Shown piece by piece: positions 44,701-53,804 of a stretch of DNA of 64,000 nt. The notes under the pieces were generated by a model. The model made no database searches, was not told where the DNA came from, and worked only from the letters and a program-made list of their open reading frames with translations. Where the stretch lies: NCBI RefSeq assembly GCF_014204715.1, contig NZ_JACHLY010000001.1, positions 4,114,501-4,178,500 of the forward strand. The letters run 5' to 3'. The first letter of the stretch is position 1; every line of letters starts with the position of its first letter. The stretch comes from Streptomonospora salina (GTDB lineage Bacteria; Actinomycetota; Actinomycetes; Streptosporangiales; Streptosporangiaceae). Made by a program: the position numbers and the translations under genes.

Positions 44701-45534
44701 ATGCACAAGTACACGCTCGTCGACGCGTTTTCCCGCGCCCCGCTCGAGGGAAATCCGGTCGCTGTGTTCTTCAAGTGCTCTGACCTGAGCACCGACACGA
44801 TGCAGCTCATCGCGAGGGAGATGAATCTCTCCGAAACTACCTTCGTACTCCCGGCCGAGGGAGAGGCAGACGCACGAATCCGCATCTTCACTCCGGTGAA
44901 CGAATTGCCCTTCGCCGGCCACCCGATGCTGGGTACGGCCATCGCGCTCAGTGAGGCCCTAGAGAAGGACGACCTGCGCGTGGAGACCCAGATGGGCGTT
45001 GTCCCGTCCCGGTTGACCTACGCCGACGGGTCCCGCTTCGTGCTGATGCGCCACCCGATCCCGACCTGGGAACCGTACGAGTATGCTGCGGAAGTCTGCG
45101 TGGCACTGGGTGTGGAGGCCTCCGCCATCCCGGTGGACATTTACCACAACGGTCCTCGGCACGTCTTCGTGGGCCTGGACAGCGTGGCAGCACTTTCCCA
45201 CCTGGACCCGGACCACCGTGCGCTCGCGGCATTCGAGGACGTGGCGATCAACTGCTTCGCAGGCGAAGGCGACGAGTGGCGCACACGGATGTTCTCCCCT
45301 GCGTACGGCGTCGTCGAGGATGCGGCCACCGGGTCCGCCGCCGGGCCACTCGCTATCCATCTGGCCCGGCATGGGCTTGCCCGCTTCGGCCAGGAGATAC
45401 GCATCGTTCAGGGTGTCGAGGTAGGCCGACCCTCCCCCATGTGGGCAGCGGCGTACGGGAACGCGCAGTCACTCGAGGAAGTGCACGTCGGAGGGTACGG
45501 GGTCGTCGCCGGCCGGGGTGAGCTCCATGCCTGA
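44701..45534 (+). CDS. phzF: Trans-2,3-dihydro-3-hydroxyanthranilate isomerase PhzF
   Basis: 277 residues (family ~278). It starts MHKYTLVDAFSRAPLEGNPV; EMNLSETTFVLP holds the catalytic Glu; NELPFAGHPMLGTAIAL and VVEDAATGSAAGPLAIHLAR are the two diaminopimelate-epimerase-fold signatures. It isomerises DHHA to the amino-ketone that dimerises on PhzB. ATG 44701 follows phzE by 159 bp and matches family length. Its stop overlaps the phzG start by 8 bp. Confidence 0.96.
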   Translation: MHKYTLVDAFSRAPLEGNPVAVFFKCSDLSTDTMQLIAREMNLSETTFVLPAEGEADARIRIFTPVNELPFAGHPMLGTAIALSEALEKDDLRVETQMGVVPSRLTYADGSRFVLMRHPIPTWEPYEYAAEVCVALGVEASAIPVDIYHNGPRHVFVGLDSVAALSHLDPDHRALAAFEDVAINCFAGEGDEWRTRMFSPAYGVVEDAATGSAAGPLAIHLARHGLARFGQEIRIVQGVEVGRPSPMWAAAYGNAQSLEEVHVGGYGVVAGRGELHA

Positions 45535-46204
45535 CGGCCACGGCACACCGGCACCTGCGGACCCTCTGCTCAGCAGCCGGTACGAGTCGCTGACCGGAAC
45601 GGTCGAATCCCCCTTCCCGGAGTACGACGCCCCTCCCCCCGAGCCTCACGACCTTGCCCAGCGGTGGCTGGCAGACGCGGAACAGCACGGCGCCCGCGAA
45701 CCCCGGTCGATTGCCCTCGCCACCGCTGACGATCGCGGACGGGTGTCCAACCGCATCGTCACGGTCATCGAGTTGTCGGCGCGCGGCCTGCTCTTCACCA
45801 GCCATACGACGAGTCTGAAGGCTCGTGACCTGGCCGCGAACGGCTGGGCCTCCGCCGCCTTCTACTGGCGGGAGATCTCCCGGCAGTTGCTGCTCTCCGG
45901 CGCGGTCCGACGGATCCACGACGCGGAGTGCGACGCGCTGTGGGAGGCCCGCCCTGTCGCCCTCCACGCCATGACCACTGCGTCCCGGCAAAGCGAACCA
46001 CTGGGCGACGTGGAGGGTCTGCGCTCCGAAGCACTGCGCCTGGGGACGCCCGGAGTTGCCTTGCCCCGGCCGGAACGCTTCGTCGGTTATCTGCTCGAGC
46101 CGGCCGAGGTGGAGTTCTGGAGCGCCAGGCCGGACCGGCTGCATCGCCGGCTCCGCTACGAACGAACCGGCCACGTCTGGCAGTGCGTTCGTCTCCAACC
46201 CTGA
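45527..46204 (+). CDS. phzG: Phenazine biosynthesis FMN oxidase PhzG
   Basis: 225 residues of the pyridoxamine-phosphate oxidase fold: PRSIALATADDRGRVSNRIV, GLLFTSHTTSLKARDLAANG, WASAAFYWREISRQLLLSGA (FMN phosphate and ring contacts) and the C-terminal RLHRRLRYERTGHVWQCVRL. PhzG oxidises reduced tricyclic intermediates towards the aromatic phenazine-1-carboxylic or -1,6-dicarboxylic acids. ATG 45527 lies inside the phzF stop region; a GTG-type start three codons earlier (45518) is possible. It is the last of the contiguous phzB-D-E-F-G block. Confidence 0.93.
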   Translation: MPDGHGTPAPADPLLSSRYESLTGTVESPFPEYDAPPPEPHDLAQRWLADAEQHGAREPRSIALATADDRGRVSNRIVTVIELSARGLLFTSHTTSLKARDLAANGWASAAFYWREISRQLLLSGAVRRIHDAECDALWEARPVALHAMTTASRQSEPLGDVEGLRSEALRLGTPGVALPRPERFVGYLLEPAEVEFWSARPDRLHRRLRYERTGHVWQCVRLQP

Positions 46205-46292
46205 CCGGTCAGAGGCAGTCGCACCACTCGGGAACGATCGGCGATGCGTACGTCCGCCTCAAGCCACACAGCACGTGAACCGGAAGGCAAGC

Positions 46293-47912
46293 ATGTCAAT
46301 GAATCCTCAGCTCCATGAAGACACAGCAGGCGCAGAAGACCCGGCCGAGCCGGAGGCCACGCACGTTGTTCCTACCCTGGTGGCGGCGTTCGCCCGATGC
46401 GCCGCGCAGAACAGCGACCGCATCGCGGTGGTCGCCGATGATGAGGAACTGTCCTACGGACAGCTGGACACCTGGTCCGCCGCGGTGTGCACACTCCTGC
46501 ACGAACGTGGCGTACGGCCCGGCGACCGGGTGGCCGTCCAGCTACCGGCCGGGGCCACGGCGATCGTGTCGATTCTGGCTGTCCTACGCGCCGGCGGCGC
46601 CTACTTGCCGCTCGCCGTGCGGACGCCGCAAGCGCGCAACGAATCCATCCTGAGGGACAGCGGTGCCGCAGCCCTCATCGGCTCCGCGCAGAGCGCACTC
46701 GATGACGGGGTAGCTCTCATCGGCCCCGACGAAATCGCGGAGCTGCGGGACGCGAAGCCGTCCGCGTTGCCGCCGACGGCCGATCTTGCCACACCCGGGA
46801 CCACTGCGTACGTCATCTACACCTCCGGTACGACGGGACAGCCGAAAGGGGTTCCCATCACCCACGGCGCGGTGATGACCTTGCTGAACGGTGCTGCGGG
46901 ACTGTTCTCGTTCTCGGTTGCCGATCGCTGGTTGCTCTTTCACTCCCTCTCCTTCGACTTCTCGGTCTGGGAGATGTGGGGAGCTCTCACCACTGGCGGG
47001 GCCCTGGTCGTCCTGCCGCACTCGGCCACCCGCTCACCCGAGGAGACGCTGCAGGCCCTCGAGGACGAAGCCATCTCCGTGCTGAACCAAACACCCACCG
47101 CTTTCGCGTCGCTGTCCGCTGCTGCCCGACAAACAGGCGCGAAACTTCCCCTCCTGCGATACGTCTTCCTCGCCGGCGAGAAACTCGCCCCGGAAGTCCT
47201 GCGTCCCTGGGCCGAGCACCACGGCCTCGACCGGCCGGCCCTGGTCAACCTGTACGGGATCACCGAAACAGCCGTACATTCCGTGTACCGCGTCATGACC
47301 GGCGACGACATCGCAGGGACAGAGTCCGTCATCGGGCGGCCGCTGCCCGACGTCACGCATCGGGTGCTGACCTCGGACAACCAGGAAGCTCGGACGGACG
47401 AGCGCGGAATTCTGTGGCTGGCTGGCCCCCAGCTGAGCGAGGGATACGTCAACCTGCCGGAACTGACCGCCGAGCGGTTCCGCGCCATGCGCGGTCCCGA
47501 CGGCGAAGTGCGACGCTACTACCGGACCGGTGACGTCGTCAGCCGGCGCTCGGACGGAACCCTCGTCTTTTACGGACGGGAGGACACCCAGATCAAGCTG
47601 CGGGGTTATCGCATCGAACTCGGCGACGTCGAGTCAGCGGTCCGGTCACACGAGGCGGTCCTCGATGCAGTCGTGTGGATGCACCAGTACGACATGGACG
47701 ACACGCGGCTGGTGTGCGCGTACGCGACCGAGGACCCCGCCGCCACGGTCTCCCGGCGGGCGCTGCGGGAACACGTCGCTTCCCAACTGCCGAGCTACAT
47801 GCGCCCGTCCGGCTACCACCACCTCCCGGAGATTCCCCGCACCGTCAACGGCAAGGTCGACCGCAACGCGGCCGCCCGGATCTGGAAGGAAGAAAAGGAA
47901 ACACAGAAATGA
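46293..47912 (+). CDS. Stand-alone NRPS adenylation domain
   Basis: 539 residues with the full set of A-domain cores: A3 YTSGTTGQPKGV, A4 LSFDFSVWEMW, A5 LVNLYGITETAVH, A7 YYRTGDVV, A8 DTQIKLRGYRIELGDVE, A10 RTVNGKVDR with the catalytic Lys. It activates an acid as the adenylate and loads it on the carrier protein encoded next (4-bp ATGA overlap). My by-eye specificity reading is D-F-W-N-F-A-L-V-H-K, related to but not the same as the threonine code D-F-W-N-I-G-M-V-H-K. No condensation domain is attached. An aminoacyl ester or amide on the phenazine, as in D-alanylgriseoluteic acid, is one possible outcome. Confidence 0.92.
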   Translation: MSMNPQLHEDTAGAEDPAEPEATHVVPTLVAAFARCAAQNSDRIAVVADDEELSYGQLDTWSAAVCTLLHERGVRPGDRVAVQLPAGATAIVSILAVLRAGGAYLPLAVRTPQARNESILRDSGAAALIGSAQSALDDGVALIGPDEIAELRDAKPSALPPTADLATPGTTAYVIYTSGTTGQPKGVPITHGAVMTLLNGAAGLFSFSVADRWLLFHSLSFDFSVWEMWGALTTGGALVVLPHSATRSPEETLQALEDEAISVLNQTPTAFASLSAAARQTGAKLPLLRYVFLAGEKLAPEVLRPWAEHHGLDRPALVNLYGITETAVHSVYRVMTGDDIAGTESVIGRPLPDVTHRVLTSDNQEARTDERGILWLAGPQLSEGYVNLPELTAERFRAMRGPDGEVRRYYRTGDVVSRRSDGTLVFYGREDTQIKLRGYRIELGDVESAVRSHEAVLDAVVWMHQYDMDDTRLVCAYATEDPAATVSRRALREHVASQLPSYMRPSGYHHLPEIPRTVNGKVDRNAAARIWKEEKETQK

Positions 47913-48151
47913 CAGAAATGATCGAGGATACTATCCAGGAGATGACAATTGAGTGGGCGACCTACCTCCTGGACGAGCCGGACGTGACACTGGAGGACAA
48001 TTTCGTTGACTGCGGGGGGCATTCGATTCTCGCGCTTCGCATGAATCGCCTCGCAAAGGAGCAGTGGGGAACGGAATACAATCTCGCTGTGCTCCTTGAG
48101 TCCGACCTCGCCGCGGCCGCGGATGACCTCGCATCGCGCCTCGCCCGATGA
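47909..48151 (+). CDS. Stand-alone carrier protein (PCP/ACP)
   Basis: 80 residues with EDNFVDCGGHSILALRMNRL, where the Ser takes the phosphopantetheine arm. The GGHS motif is of the peptidyl-carrier type. It overlaps the adenylation gene by 4 bp and precedes the KAS III-like gene by 22 bp, so the three probably act as one loading and transfer unit. Rather acidic, as usual for carrier proteins. Confidence 0.9.
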   Translation: MTEMIEDTIQEMTIEWATYLLDEPDVTLEDNFVDCGGHSILALRMNRLAKEQWGTEYNLAVLLESDLAAAADDLASRLAR

Positions 48152-48173
48152 TGACCGAAAAGGAGATTGTGTC

Positions 48174-49199
48174 GTGAGCCCATCCGCCAACTTCGGCATA
48201 TCGGCCTTCGGTTACACCTTCGGGCGAGACCAGGACGTCGAGGGGACCGCAGGCCGATACACCAGTCACCCGGAGCGCGTGGTGAAGTGGGGGTTTCGCA
48301 CATACCACCGGGCCGACGACGACGTACAGACGACCCATCTTGCCGGGAAGGCAGCATCCCAAGCATTGGACCGGCTGGGAATCAGCGCTGACACCGTCGA
48401 CCTCGTCGTCCTCGCCTGCCCGGACGTACCGGAGTACCTGTACTGGGACGGCTCCGTCGCCCTCGCTCGAGAGCTCAAGATCCAGCAGACGCAGACCCTC
48501 ATGCTGACCGAGGGATGCGGTGCAGGAGTACACGGTTTTTACTACGTGGCGGCTGCGATGACCATGCAGCCGGAAATCAACACCGCCTTGTTCGTCGCGG
48601 TGAGCCGGGTCAGCGAGTTCCACCGCAACCGGATGAACACCGTCGGTGCCCCGCTCAGCGACGCCGCGGTGGCGGTCGTTCTGGAACGCGACCACAAAGC
48701 GAACCGCTGGCTGGCCACGGAGCAATTCACCGAGCCCGAGCACGGAGAGCTGCTCCGCGTGGAATACGGCGGTGCCGTCAATCCGCTGCCGCCGGCAGGC
48801 TGGACGAGCAGGGAGGCCCTTGGCGGATACGACGCCTTGCGCATGCACTTCGGCGAGGACGGCGAGGAGCTATCCCGGTACCTGCAGAGGCGCTACGATG
48901 GGCTCAGCGAAGTGATCGACCGGACCTGCCGCCGCGCCGGAATCGGCCGCGAGGAGATCGACCACCTCATCTACTTCAACGACACCGCGGCGAGCATCCA
49001 AGAGGTCGCGGAGTCCTTCGGCATTCCACCCGAGCACACCAACGCGGTCATCTCCCCGGATCACGGGCATATGGGTGCGGCTGACCAGATGATCTCATTC
49101 GGTATCCAGCTTGAGCGCGGCGTGGTGAAACCAGGCGACATCGTGGCTCTCTCCGGGATTTCCGTAGGCCGCTGGTGCACCACCTTGTTCCGGGCCTAG
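48174..49199 (+). CDS. KAS III-like acyltransferase/ketosynthase with altered active site
   Basis: 341 residues of the FabH fold. Cys115 (TLMLTEGCGAGVHGF) is the nucleophile. The positions of the FabH His and Asn are changed: YFNDT (268) stands where FabH has HQAN, and HGHMGAAD (297-304) where it has HGNTSAA, putting His at the Asn place. Loss of the His/Asn pair argues against normal decarboxylative condensation and fits FabH relatives that transfer an acyl group to an alcohol or amine (CerJ, ChlB3 types). GTG 48174 with AAGGAGA upstream. Partner: probably the carrier protein just before it. Substrate unknown. Confidence 0.85.
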   Translation: MSPSANFGISAFGYTFGRDQDVEGTAGRYTSHPERVVKWGFRTYHRADDDVQTTHLAGKAASQALDRLGISADTVDLVVLACPDVPEYLYWDGSVALARELKIQQTQTLMLTEGCGAGVHGFYYVAAAMTMQPEINTALFVAVSRVSEFHRNRMNTVGAPLSDAAVAVVLERDHKANRWLATEQFTEPEHGELLRVEYGGAVNPLPPAGWTSREALGGYDALRMHFGEDGEELSRYLQRRYDGLSEVIDRTCRRAGIGREEIDHLIYFNDTAASIQEVAESFGIPPEHTNAVISPDHGHMGAADQMISFGIQLERGVVKPGDIVALSGISVGRWCTTLFRA

Positions 49200-49299
49200 T
49201 GGCCCTGCGCAACGCGTGAAGCCGAGCGGCTCGAAGCCCCGCCACCGACAATTTCGTTGAGACTCAGCACATCCATGCGATTTCCCGAAGGGGATTTTT

Positions 49300-50799
49300 A
49301 TGCAACCGAAAGAGATTGAGTTCCTGCTCGCCCAGCACGGCGACGTCGCGCAGGCTGCCGTGGTCCCCACGGATGCCTCACCGGGAACCGACTCCGCCGG
49401 AAGCATCGGCTACGTCACGCTGCGGGCCCTGACCTCCCAGGCCGAGACGCGTACCGAGGAGCAGCTCACGGAATGGCAGGAGATCTACGACCTCCTGTAC
49501 ACCGCCTCCTCCGATGCGGCTTTCGGCGACAACTTCGCGGGCTGGACCAGCGCCTACGATCGGCGACCCATCGATCTGGACGCGATGCGCCAGTGGCGGC
49601 ACATGACGGTCGAACGGGTCCGCGAGCTGCGACCGCGACGCGTCCTGGAAATCGGCGTCGGCAGTGGCCTCCTCCTCTCCCGACTGGCTCAGGATTGCGA
49701 CGAGTACTGGGCTACCGACCTGTCTTCTGTCGCGATCAGTGACCTCGCCCGGCACATCAGCACCGATTCCGCACTGGCTGACCGGGTCACGCTCCGCAAC
49801 CAGGGTGCTGAGAACGTGGATGGGCTCCCCACCGAGTACTTCGACACCGTGGTCATCAACTCAGTTGTTCAGGTCTTCCCCGGCGCCGCATACCTCACCA
49901 CCGTTATCGACCGGGTACTGACGCTTCTCGCTGCGGGCGGCTCGTTCTTCATCGGCGACATCCGCGATCTGCGCACTCGCGACTACATCTATGCCGCTAT
50001 TGCTCTGCGGAACCCGAAGGCCGTTGACGCCTCCGCCGTGCATCGCATCACGCAGCGGCACAAGGCCAAGGACGAGGAGCTGTTCGTCCATCCGGACTTC
50101 TTCCTCGACCTCGCTCGGTCGCACCCCGCGGTCACCGGGGTCGACATCCAGCTCAAGCAGGGCGAGTACCACAACGAACTGACCCGCCACCGGTACGACA
50201 TCGTTCTGCACAAGAGCCCTTCGACGGCGCTGGACGTCGCCGAGTGCCCGGTTCTGCGCTGGGGAGCCGACGTCGGCTCACTCGACGGTGTCCGGGAACT
50301 GCTGACCTCGTCTCGGCCCCCGCTTCGGGTCGCAGGTATTCCCAACGCCCGCCTCGCAGGCGAAATCACCGCTTGGCAGGCCCTTGCGGCAGACGACGTC
50401 GCGCGCGCCGAGGAGGCCCTCTCCCGTACCGGCCAGGACGCGGTGGATCCACACACGGTCGCCCTGCTCGCATCCGCCACAGGCCATTACGCTGCCTTCG
50501 CGCCCAGCACGGACCACGCCGGCCAGTTCGACGCCGTCTTCCTCCCGGAGAAGGGCAAGTCCGTCGGCACCCGGCGAGCGCAGGATTCAGGGGCTTCACA
50601 ACTCGCCGACGTTCCGGCAGCCACCCACCGTGGCACCGCGCTCCACGCGGAACTGCGCGAGTGGTTGGGCGGCAAGGTTCCGGAGCAGTACCTCCCCACC
50701 GCAATCGTGGCGCTCGACGACATGCCGCTGCGCCCCGACGGCACCATCGACCGGGCCGTCCTCGACCGCGTCTCACCCAGCGGGGGACTCGTGCAGTAA
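49300..50799 (+). CDS. SAM methyltransferase embedded in an A-domain C-terminal subdomain (no A core)
   Basis: 499 residues. The first ~40 (KEIEFLLAQHGDVAQAAVVP) are the A8 region of an adenylation domain. Residues ~60-320 are a methyltransferase of the NRPS-inserted type (EIYDLLY, motif I VLEIGVGSGLLLSRLA, YFDTVVINSVVQVFP, GGSFFIGDIRDLR). Residues ~440-499 are the A9/A10 end (LREWLGGKVPEQYLPTAIVA, DDMPLRPDGTIDR). In ordinary NRPSs this methyltransferase is inserted in the A-domain tail; here the adenylating core is absent and the wrapped methyltransferase stands alone. Where A10 has Lys, this protein reads DGTIDR, so the Lys is missing too. It probably methylates a carrier-bound amino acid or the phenazine. 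Confidence 0.88.
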   Translation: MQPKEIEFLLAQHGDVAQAAVVPTDASPGTDSAGSIGYVTLRALTSQAETRTEEQLTEWQEIYDLLYTASSDAAFGDNFAGWTSAYDRRPIDLDAMRQWRHMTVERVRELRPRRVLEIGVGSGLLLSRLAQDCDEYWATDLSSVAISDLARHISTDSALADRVTLRNQGAENVDGLPTEYFDTVVINSVVQVFPGAAYLTTVIDRVLTLLAAGGSFFIGDIRDLRTRDYIYAAIALRNPKAVDASAVHRITQRHKAKDEELFVHPDFFLDLARSHPAVTGVDIQLKQGEYHNELTRHRYDIVLHKSPSTALDVAECPVLRWGADVGSLDGVRELLTSSRPPLRVAGIPNARLAGEITAWQALAADDVARAEEALSRTGQDAVDPHTVALLASATGHYAAFAPSTDHAGQFDAVFLPEKGKSVGTRRAQDSGASQLADVPAATHRGTALHAELREWLGGKVPEQYLPTAIVALDDMPLRPDGTIDRAVLDRVSPSGGLVQ

Positions 50800-50902
50800 C
50801 GGTCCGGATCCCCCGCCCGTCCGCGCCAACGAGCGCCCGGACCGGCATCCCCTCGGCCTGGAACATCCAGACCGGCCCCGAAATGAAAGGCAGGGAAGCC
50901 CC

Positions 50903-52081
50903 ATGCCTACACTACCCTGCGCGGGATCTCACGGCCTGCGCGCCGACCAGCAGCCGGACTGGGCCGACCCCCTCCAGCTGCAGCGCGCCACGGAGGAGTT
51001 GGAGAGGCGCCCCGCCCTGGTGCGGCAAGAAGACGTCGACACACTGCGTCACCAATTGGCGGAAGCCGCCGCCGGACGGGCGCTCTTGCTTCAGGGCGGT
51101 CATTGCGCTGAGACCTTCGGCTCGCTACCCGAGATGGAACGCACCGTCGGCACACTGGAAGGGATGACAGAGGTACTGTCTCGGGTTGCCGGTCTGCCGG
51201 TCATCACGGTAGGTCGGGTCGCAGGGCAGTACGCCAAGCCGCGCTCGCGACCGACCGAGGTACGCGATGGCGTGTCACTGCCAGTCTACCGTGGTGACGC
51301 CGTGAATGGAGCGGGCTTCACCGCACGGGAGCGCTCACCGGATCCCGAGCGGCTGCTGCGGGCGTACGACGAGTCTGCGGCGGCCCTGCACCGGATCGGT
51401 AGGGGCGGGGAGAAGGCCGCCTGTTACTCAAGCCATGAGGCGCTGCTCCTGGACTATGAGAACGCCCTGATGCGTACGGACCCGCGCACCAATCGCACCA
51501 TGGCCGGATCCGCGCACATGCTGTGGATCGGTGAACGCACACGGCACGTCGATCGGGCGCATGTCCAGCTGGCCCAGCGCGTCAACAATCCCTTCGCGGT
51601 CAAGGTCGGTCCCTCCGCCACAGCAGACGACCTGTTGGAACTGATCGCCAGGATCAACCCGGAGCACGCTCCGGGAAAGCTGACTCTGATCACGCGCCTC
51701 GGTGCCGATCGCATCAACGAAATCCTTCCGCGACTCGTCGAAAAGGTACGGCTTTGCGGAGCTCCTGTCCTTTGGGTCTGCGACCCCATGCACGGCAATA
51801 CGCGGGTTACCGGCGCGGTCAAAACTCGTCTGGTCTCCGATGTCATGGCGGAAATCGGCTCGTTCATCGAAATCCACCAGCAACTCGGGACGCATCCCGG
51901 GGGTCTTCATCTGGAGATTACCGGAAATGCCGTCACCGAATGCGTGGGCGGTGCCGCCGGAGTACGCGAAGAGAACCTCTCGGAGAACTACACGAGTGCG
52001 TGCGACCCTCGGCTCAATCGAGATCAGGCGTTGGAGGTGGCTTCGGCCGCCGCCGACCGGTGGGCGTTGACTCCGAAGTAA
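50903..52081 (+). CDS. phzC: Class II DAHP synthase (PhzC)
   Basis: 392 residues of the plant-type DAHP synthase family: LLLQGGHCAETFGS, VGRVAGQYAKPRSRPTE, YSSHEALLLDYENALMR, GSAHMLWIGERTR, NNPFAVKVGPSA, VLWVCDPMHGNTR (metal His) and GGLHLEITGNAVTECVGG. It condenses erythrose-4-phosphate and PEP, feeding the shikimate pathway towards chorismate. In phenazine clusters this extra, usually feedback-resistant copy (PhzC) raises precursor supply. It is shorter than housekeeping class II enzymes (~450), which fits PhzC. ATG 50903 has GGCAGGGAAG upstream. Confidence 0.95.
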   Translation: MPTLPCAGSHGLRADQQPDWADPLQLQRATEELERRPALVRQEDVDTLRHQLAEAAAGRALLLQGGHCAETFGSLPEMERTVGTLEGMTEVLSRVAGLPVITVGRVAGQYAKPRSRPTEVRDGVSLPVYRGDAVNGAGFTARERSPDPERLLRAYDESAAALHRIGRGGEKAACYSSHEALLLDYENALMRTDPRTNRTMAGSAHMLWIGERTRHVDRAHVQLAQRVNNPFAVKVGPSATADDLLELIARINPEHAPGKLTLITRLGADRINEILPRLVEKVRLCGAPVLWVCDPMHGNTRVTGAVKTRLVSDVMAEIGSFIEIHQQLGTHPGGLHLEITGNAVTECVGGAAGVREENLSENYTSACDPRLNRDQALEVASAAADRWALTPK

Positions 52082-52266
52082 AATGTCTCCCATCACGAGG
52101 TCGATGCGTCTTTTACTCTCGGCTGACGTACAGACCAAAGTCCCGGCCGGAGGCCCGCAGCGGTACGTCAGAAGACTGCTCCCGCCGACGGCCGGAAAGC
52201 TCAGAAACCGTAGCATTCAACCACCCGATGCACATCGCCGCCGGGAAGGCGGAAAGGCGGTCCCGC

Positions 52267-52611
52267 ATGAGGGCAACTGTCGCGCACTGGGATCTCGGCC
52301 GGTCGGAACAGACCGTCGACACATTGCGTGCCCTCCTGTACGAGGAGGGCGTGGACGATTGGACGAGCGTGCACGGGCTGCTCGTAAAGTTCTGGTTCTC
52401 TGACCGGAAGCGCAACATCTGGGGCGCGGTCATGCTCTGGGAGCCCGGTGCCGACCTCGACCAGCCCTTGCCCCCGAACAGAGCTCGCGAACTCATCGGG
52501 TACGCACCCACACACAGGCTGGATGTAGAGGTCGAGGTCACTGTCGAAGGGCTGCACTGTACCGGGGAATTGACCGGTCTCGGCGCGGTGTGGGAATCGA
52601 AGAACGGCTAA
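52267..52611 (+). CDS. Conserved hypothetical protein, 114 residues
   Basis: A small protein (MRATVAHWDLGRSEQTVDTL, GLLVKFWFSDRKRNIWGAVM, NRARELIGYAPTHRLDVEVE) with the feel of dimeric alpha-beta barrel proteins, in which a conserved WGAV strand and a NRA-ELIGYPPTHR segment recur. I do not know a function for the group. It lies between phzC and the EhpF-like gene in the same direction. ATG 52267 was chosen as the first Met that matches the fold; the frame is open far upstream. Confidence 0.65.
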   Translation: MRATVAHWDLGRSEQTVDTLRALLYEEGVDDWTSVHGLLVKFWFSDRKRNIWGAVMLWEPGADLDQPLPPNRARELIGYAPTHRLDVEVEVTVEGLHCTGELTGLGAVWESKNG

Positions 52612-52705
52612 ACGGCGACTGTTCCGCCAAGTGCCGGCGGACGAGCCACGCGCGTGACGGCCGGCCCCTCCGTGACCGGTCAACTCCGACGATGAAGGAA
52701 GCGCA

Positions 52706-53803
52706 ATGCCAACCACCGATCCTTTGCTTGATTTGCCGGCTCACGTCCGGCCCGATCCGGACGCATTCCTCCAGGCCGCTATGGAATGGCACTTCAACCC
52801 GGAGACCGGGTCGCCTTTCTGGCTGCGCCGTATGAAGTCTCTGGACTTCGATCCGCGCAAGGACGTCGAGACCCATGACGATCTCCGACTGTTCCCCAAC
52901 GTCGTCAACGAACTCCGGGACGTACCAGTCACCGACCTCGTGCCCCGCGGCTACGGTGCAGAGCCGGAGATCGTCGGTGTCTTCGAGAGCGGTGGGACCA
53001 CCGGGGTCCCCAAACGGGTCGTGTGCCTGGGCGATTGGCTCCAGCGGTTCGTAGACTGGTGCAACGCGAAACTCGATGCGCACGGATTTCCTCGGGACGT
53101 GCAGTGGCTCGGGGTCACACCGGGCGGCCCGCACATTGTCGGCAAGCTCTTCGAGCGGTCCGCGTATACGCACGGCACCTTCGGCATGTTCGTCGACCTC
53201 GACCCGCGGTGGGTCAAGAAGCTCCTTGCGGCGGGCAAGACCGACGAGGCGAGGGCCTACGGCGACCATGTACTCGATCAGGTGACGGATGTCCTGCGTT
53301 CCCAGGACATCCGCGTCATGGCCATCACGCCGGCCCTGCTGGATCGCGTCGTCGAACGCGACGAGCTGGTGAAGCTCATCAACGAAAAGGTGAGCGCCAT
53401 CCGTTGGGGCGGCACTCACATGGATGCGGCGAGTCGGCAGTTGTACCGCACCGAGGTATTCCCCGACACGATTCTGTACGGACACTACGGGAGCACCATG
53501 GTGCTGGGGGTGGCCGGCGAGCGGCTGGGGCCGGCAGGCGACGCGGACTGCGTGTTCGACCCGTTCTCTCCCTACAACACCTTCTCCGTCGTGGACCCCG
53601 CGACCGGGCACAACGTGCGGTACGGGGACCGGGGACAGGTCGTCATGCACCACGTCACCAAGTCGCTTCTGCTGCCCAACAATGTGGAGCGCGATACGGC
53701 CGTCAGGGCAGAGCCGTTGCAAGGCACGGTCGGGGACGCGGTCGCCGACATCGCGCCTGTCGAGGTGTTCGAGGACGGCGTCGTGATCGAGGGAGTGTAC
53801 TGA
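52706..53803 (+). CDS. EhpF/PaaK-like adenylating enzyme (aryl carboxylate activation)
   Basis: 365 residues of the ANL superfamily, PaaK/LuxE branch: FESGGTTGVPKRVV is the ATP phosphate loop, GHYGSTMVLGV the A5-like motif and GDRGQVVMHH the A7-like motif. It is short, lacking a clear C-terminal lid domain. This size and pairing with an acyl reductase match EhpF of the D-alanylgriseoluteic acid pathway, which activates a phenazine carboxylate. Expected reaction: phenazine dicarboxylate to acyl-adenylate, passed to the LuxC/EhpG-like reductase that starts 1 bp after its stop. ATG 52706 with GAAGGAAG upstream. Confidence 0.88.
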   Translation: MPTTDPLLDLPAHVRPDPDAFLQAAMEWHFNPETGSPFWLRRMKSLDFDPRKDVETHDDLRLFPNVVNELRDVPVTDLVPRGYGAEPEIVGVFESGGTTGVPKRVVCLGDWLQRFVDWCNAKLDAHGFPRDVQWLGVTPGGPHIVGKLFERSAYTHGTFGMFVDLDPRWVKKLLAAGKTDEARAYGDHVLDQVTDVLRSQDIRVMAITPALLDRVVERDELVKLINEKVSAIRWGGTHMDAASRQLYRTEVFPDTILYGHYGSTMVLGVAGERLGPAGDADCVFDPFSPYNTFSVVDPATGHNVRYGDRGQVVMHHVTKSLLLPNNVERDTAVRAEPLQGTVGDAVADIAPVEVFEDGVVIEGVY

Positions 53804-53804
53804 G

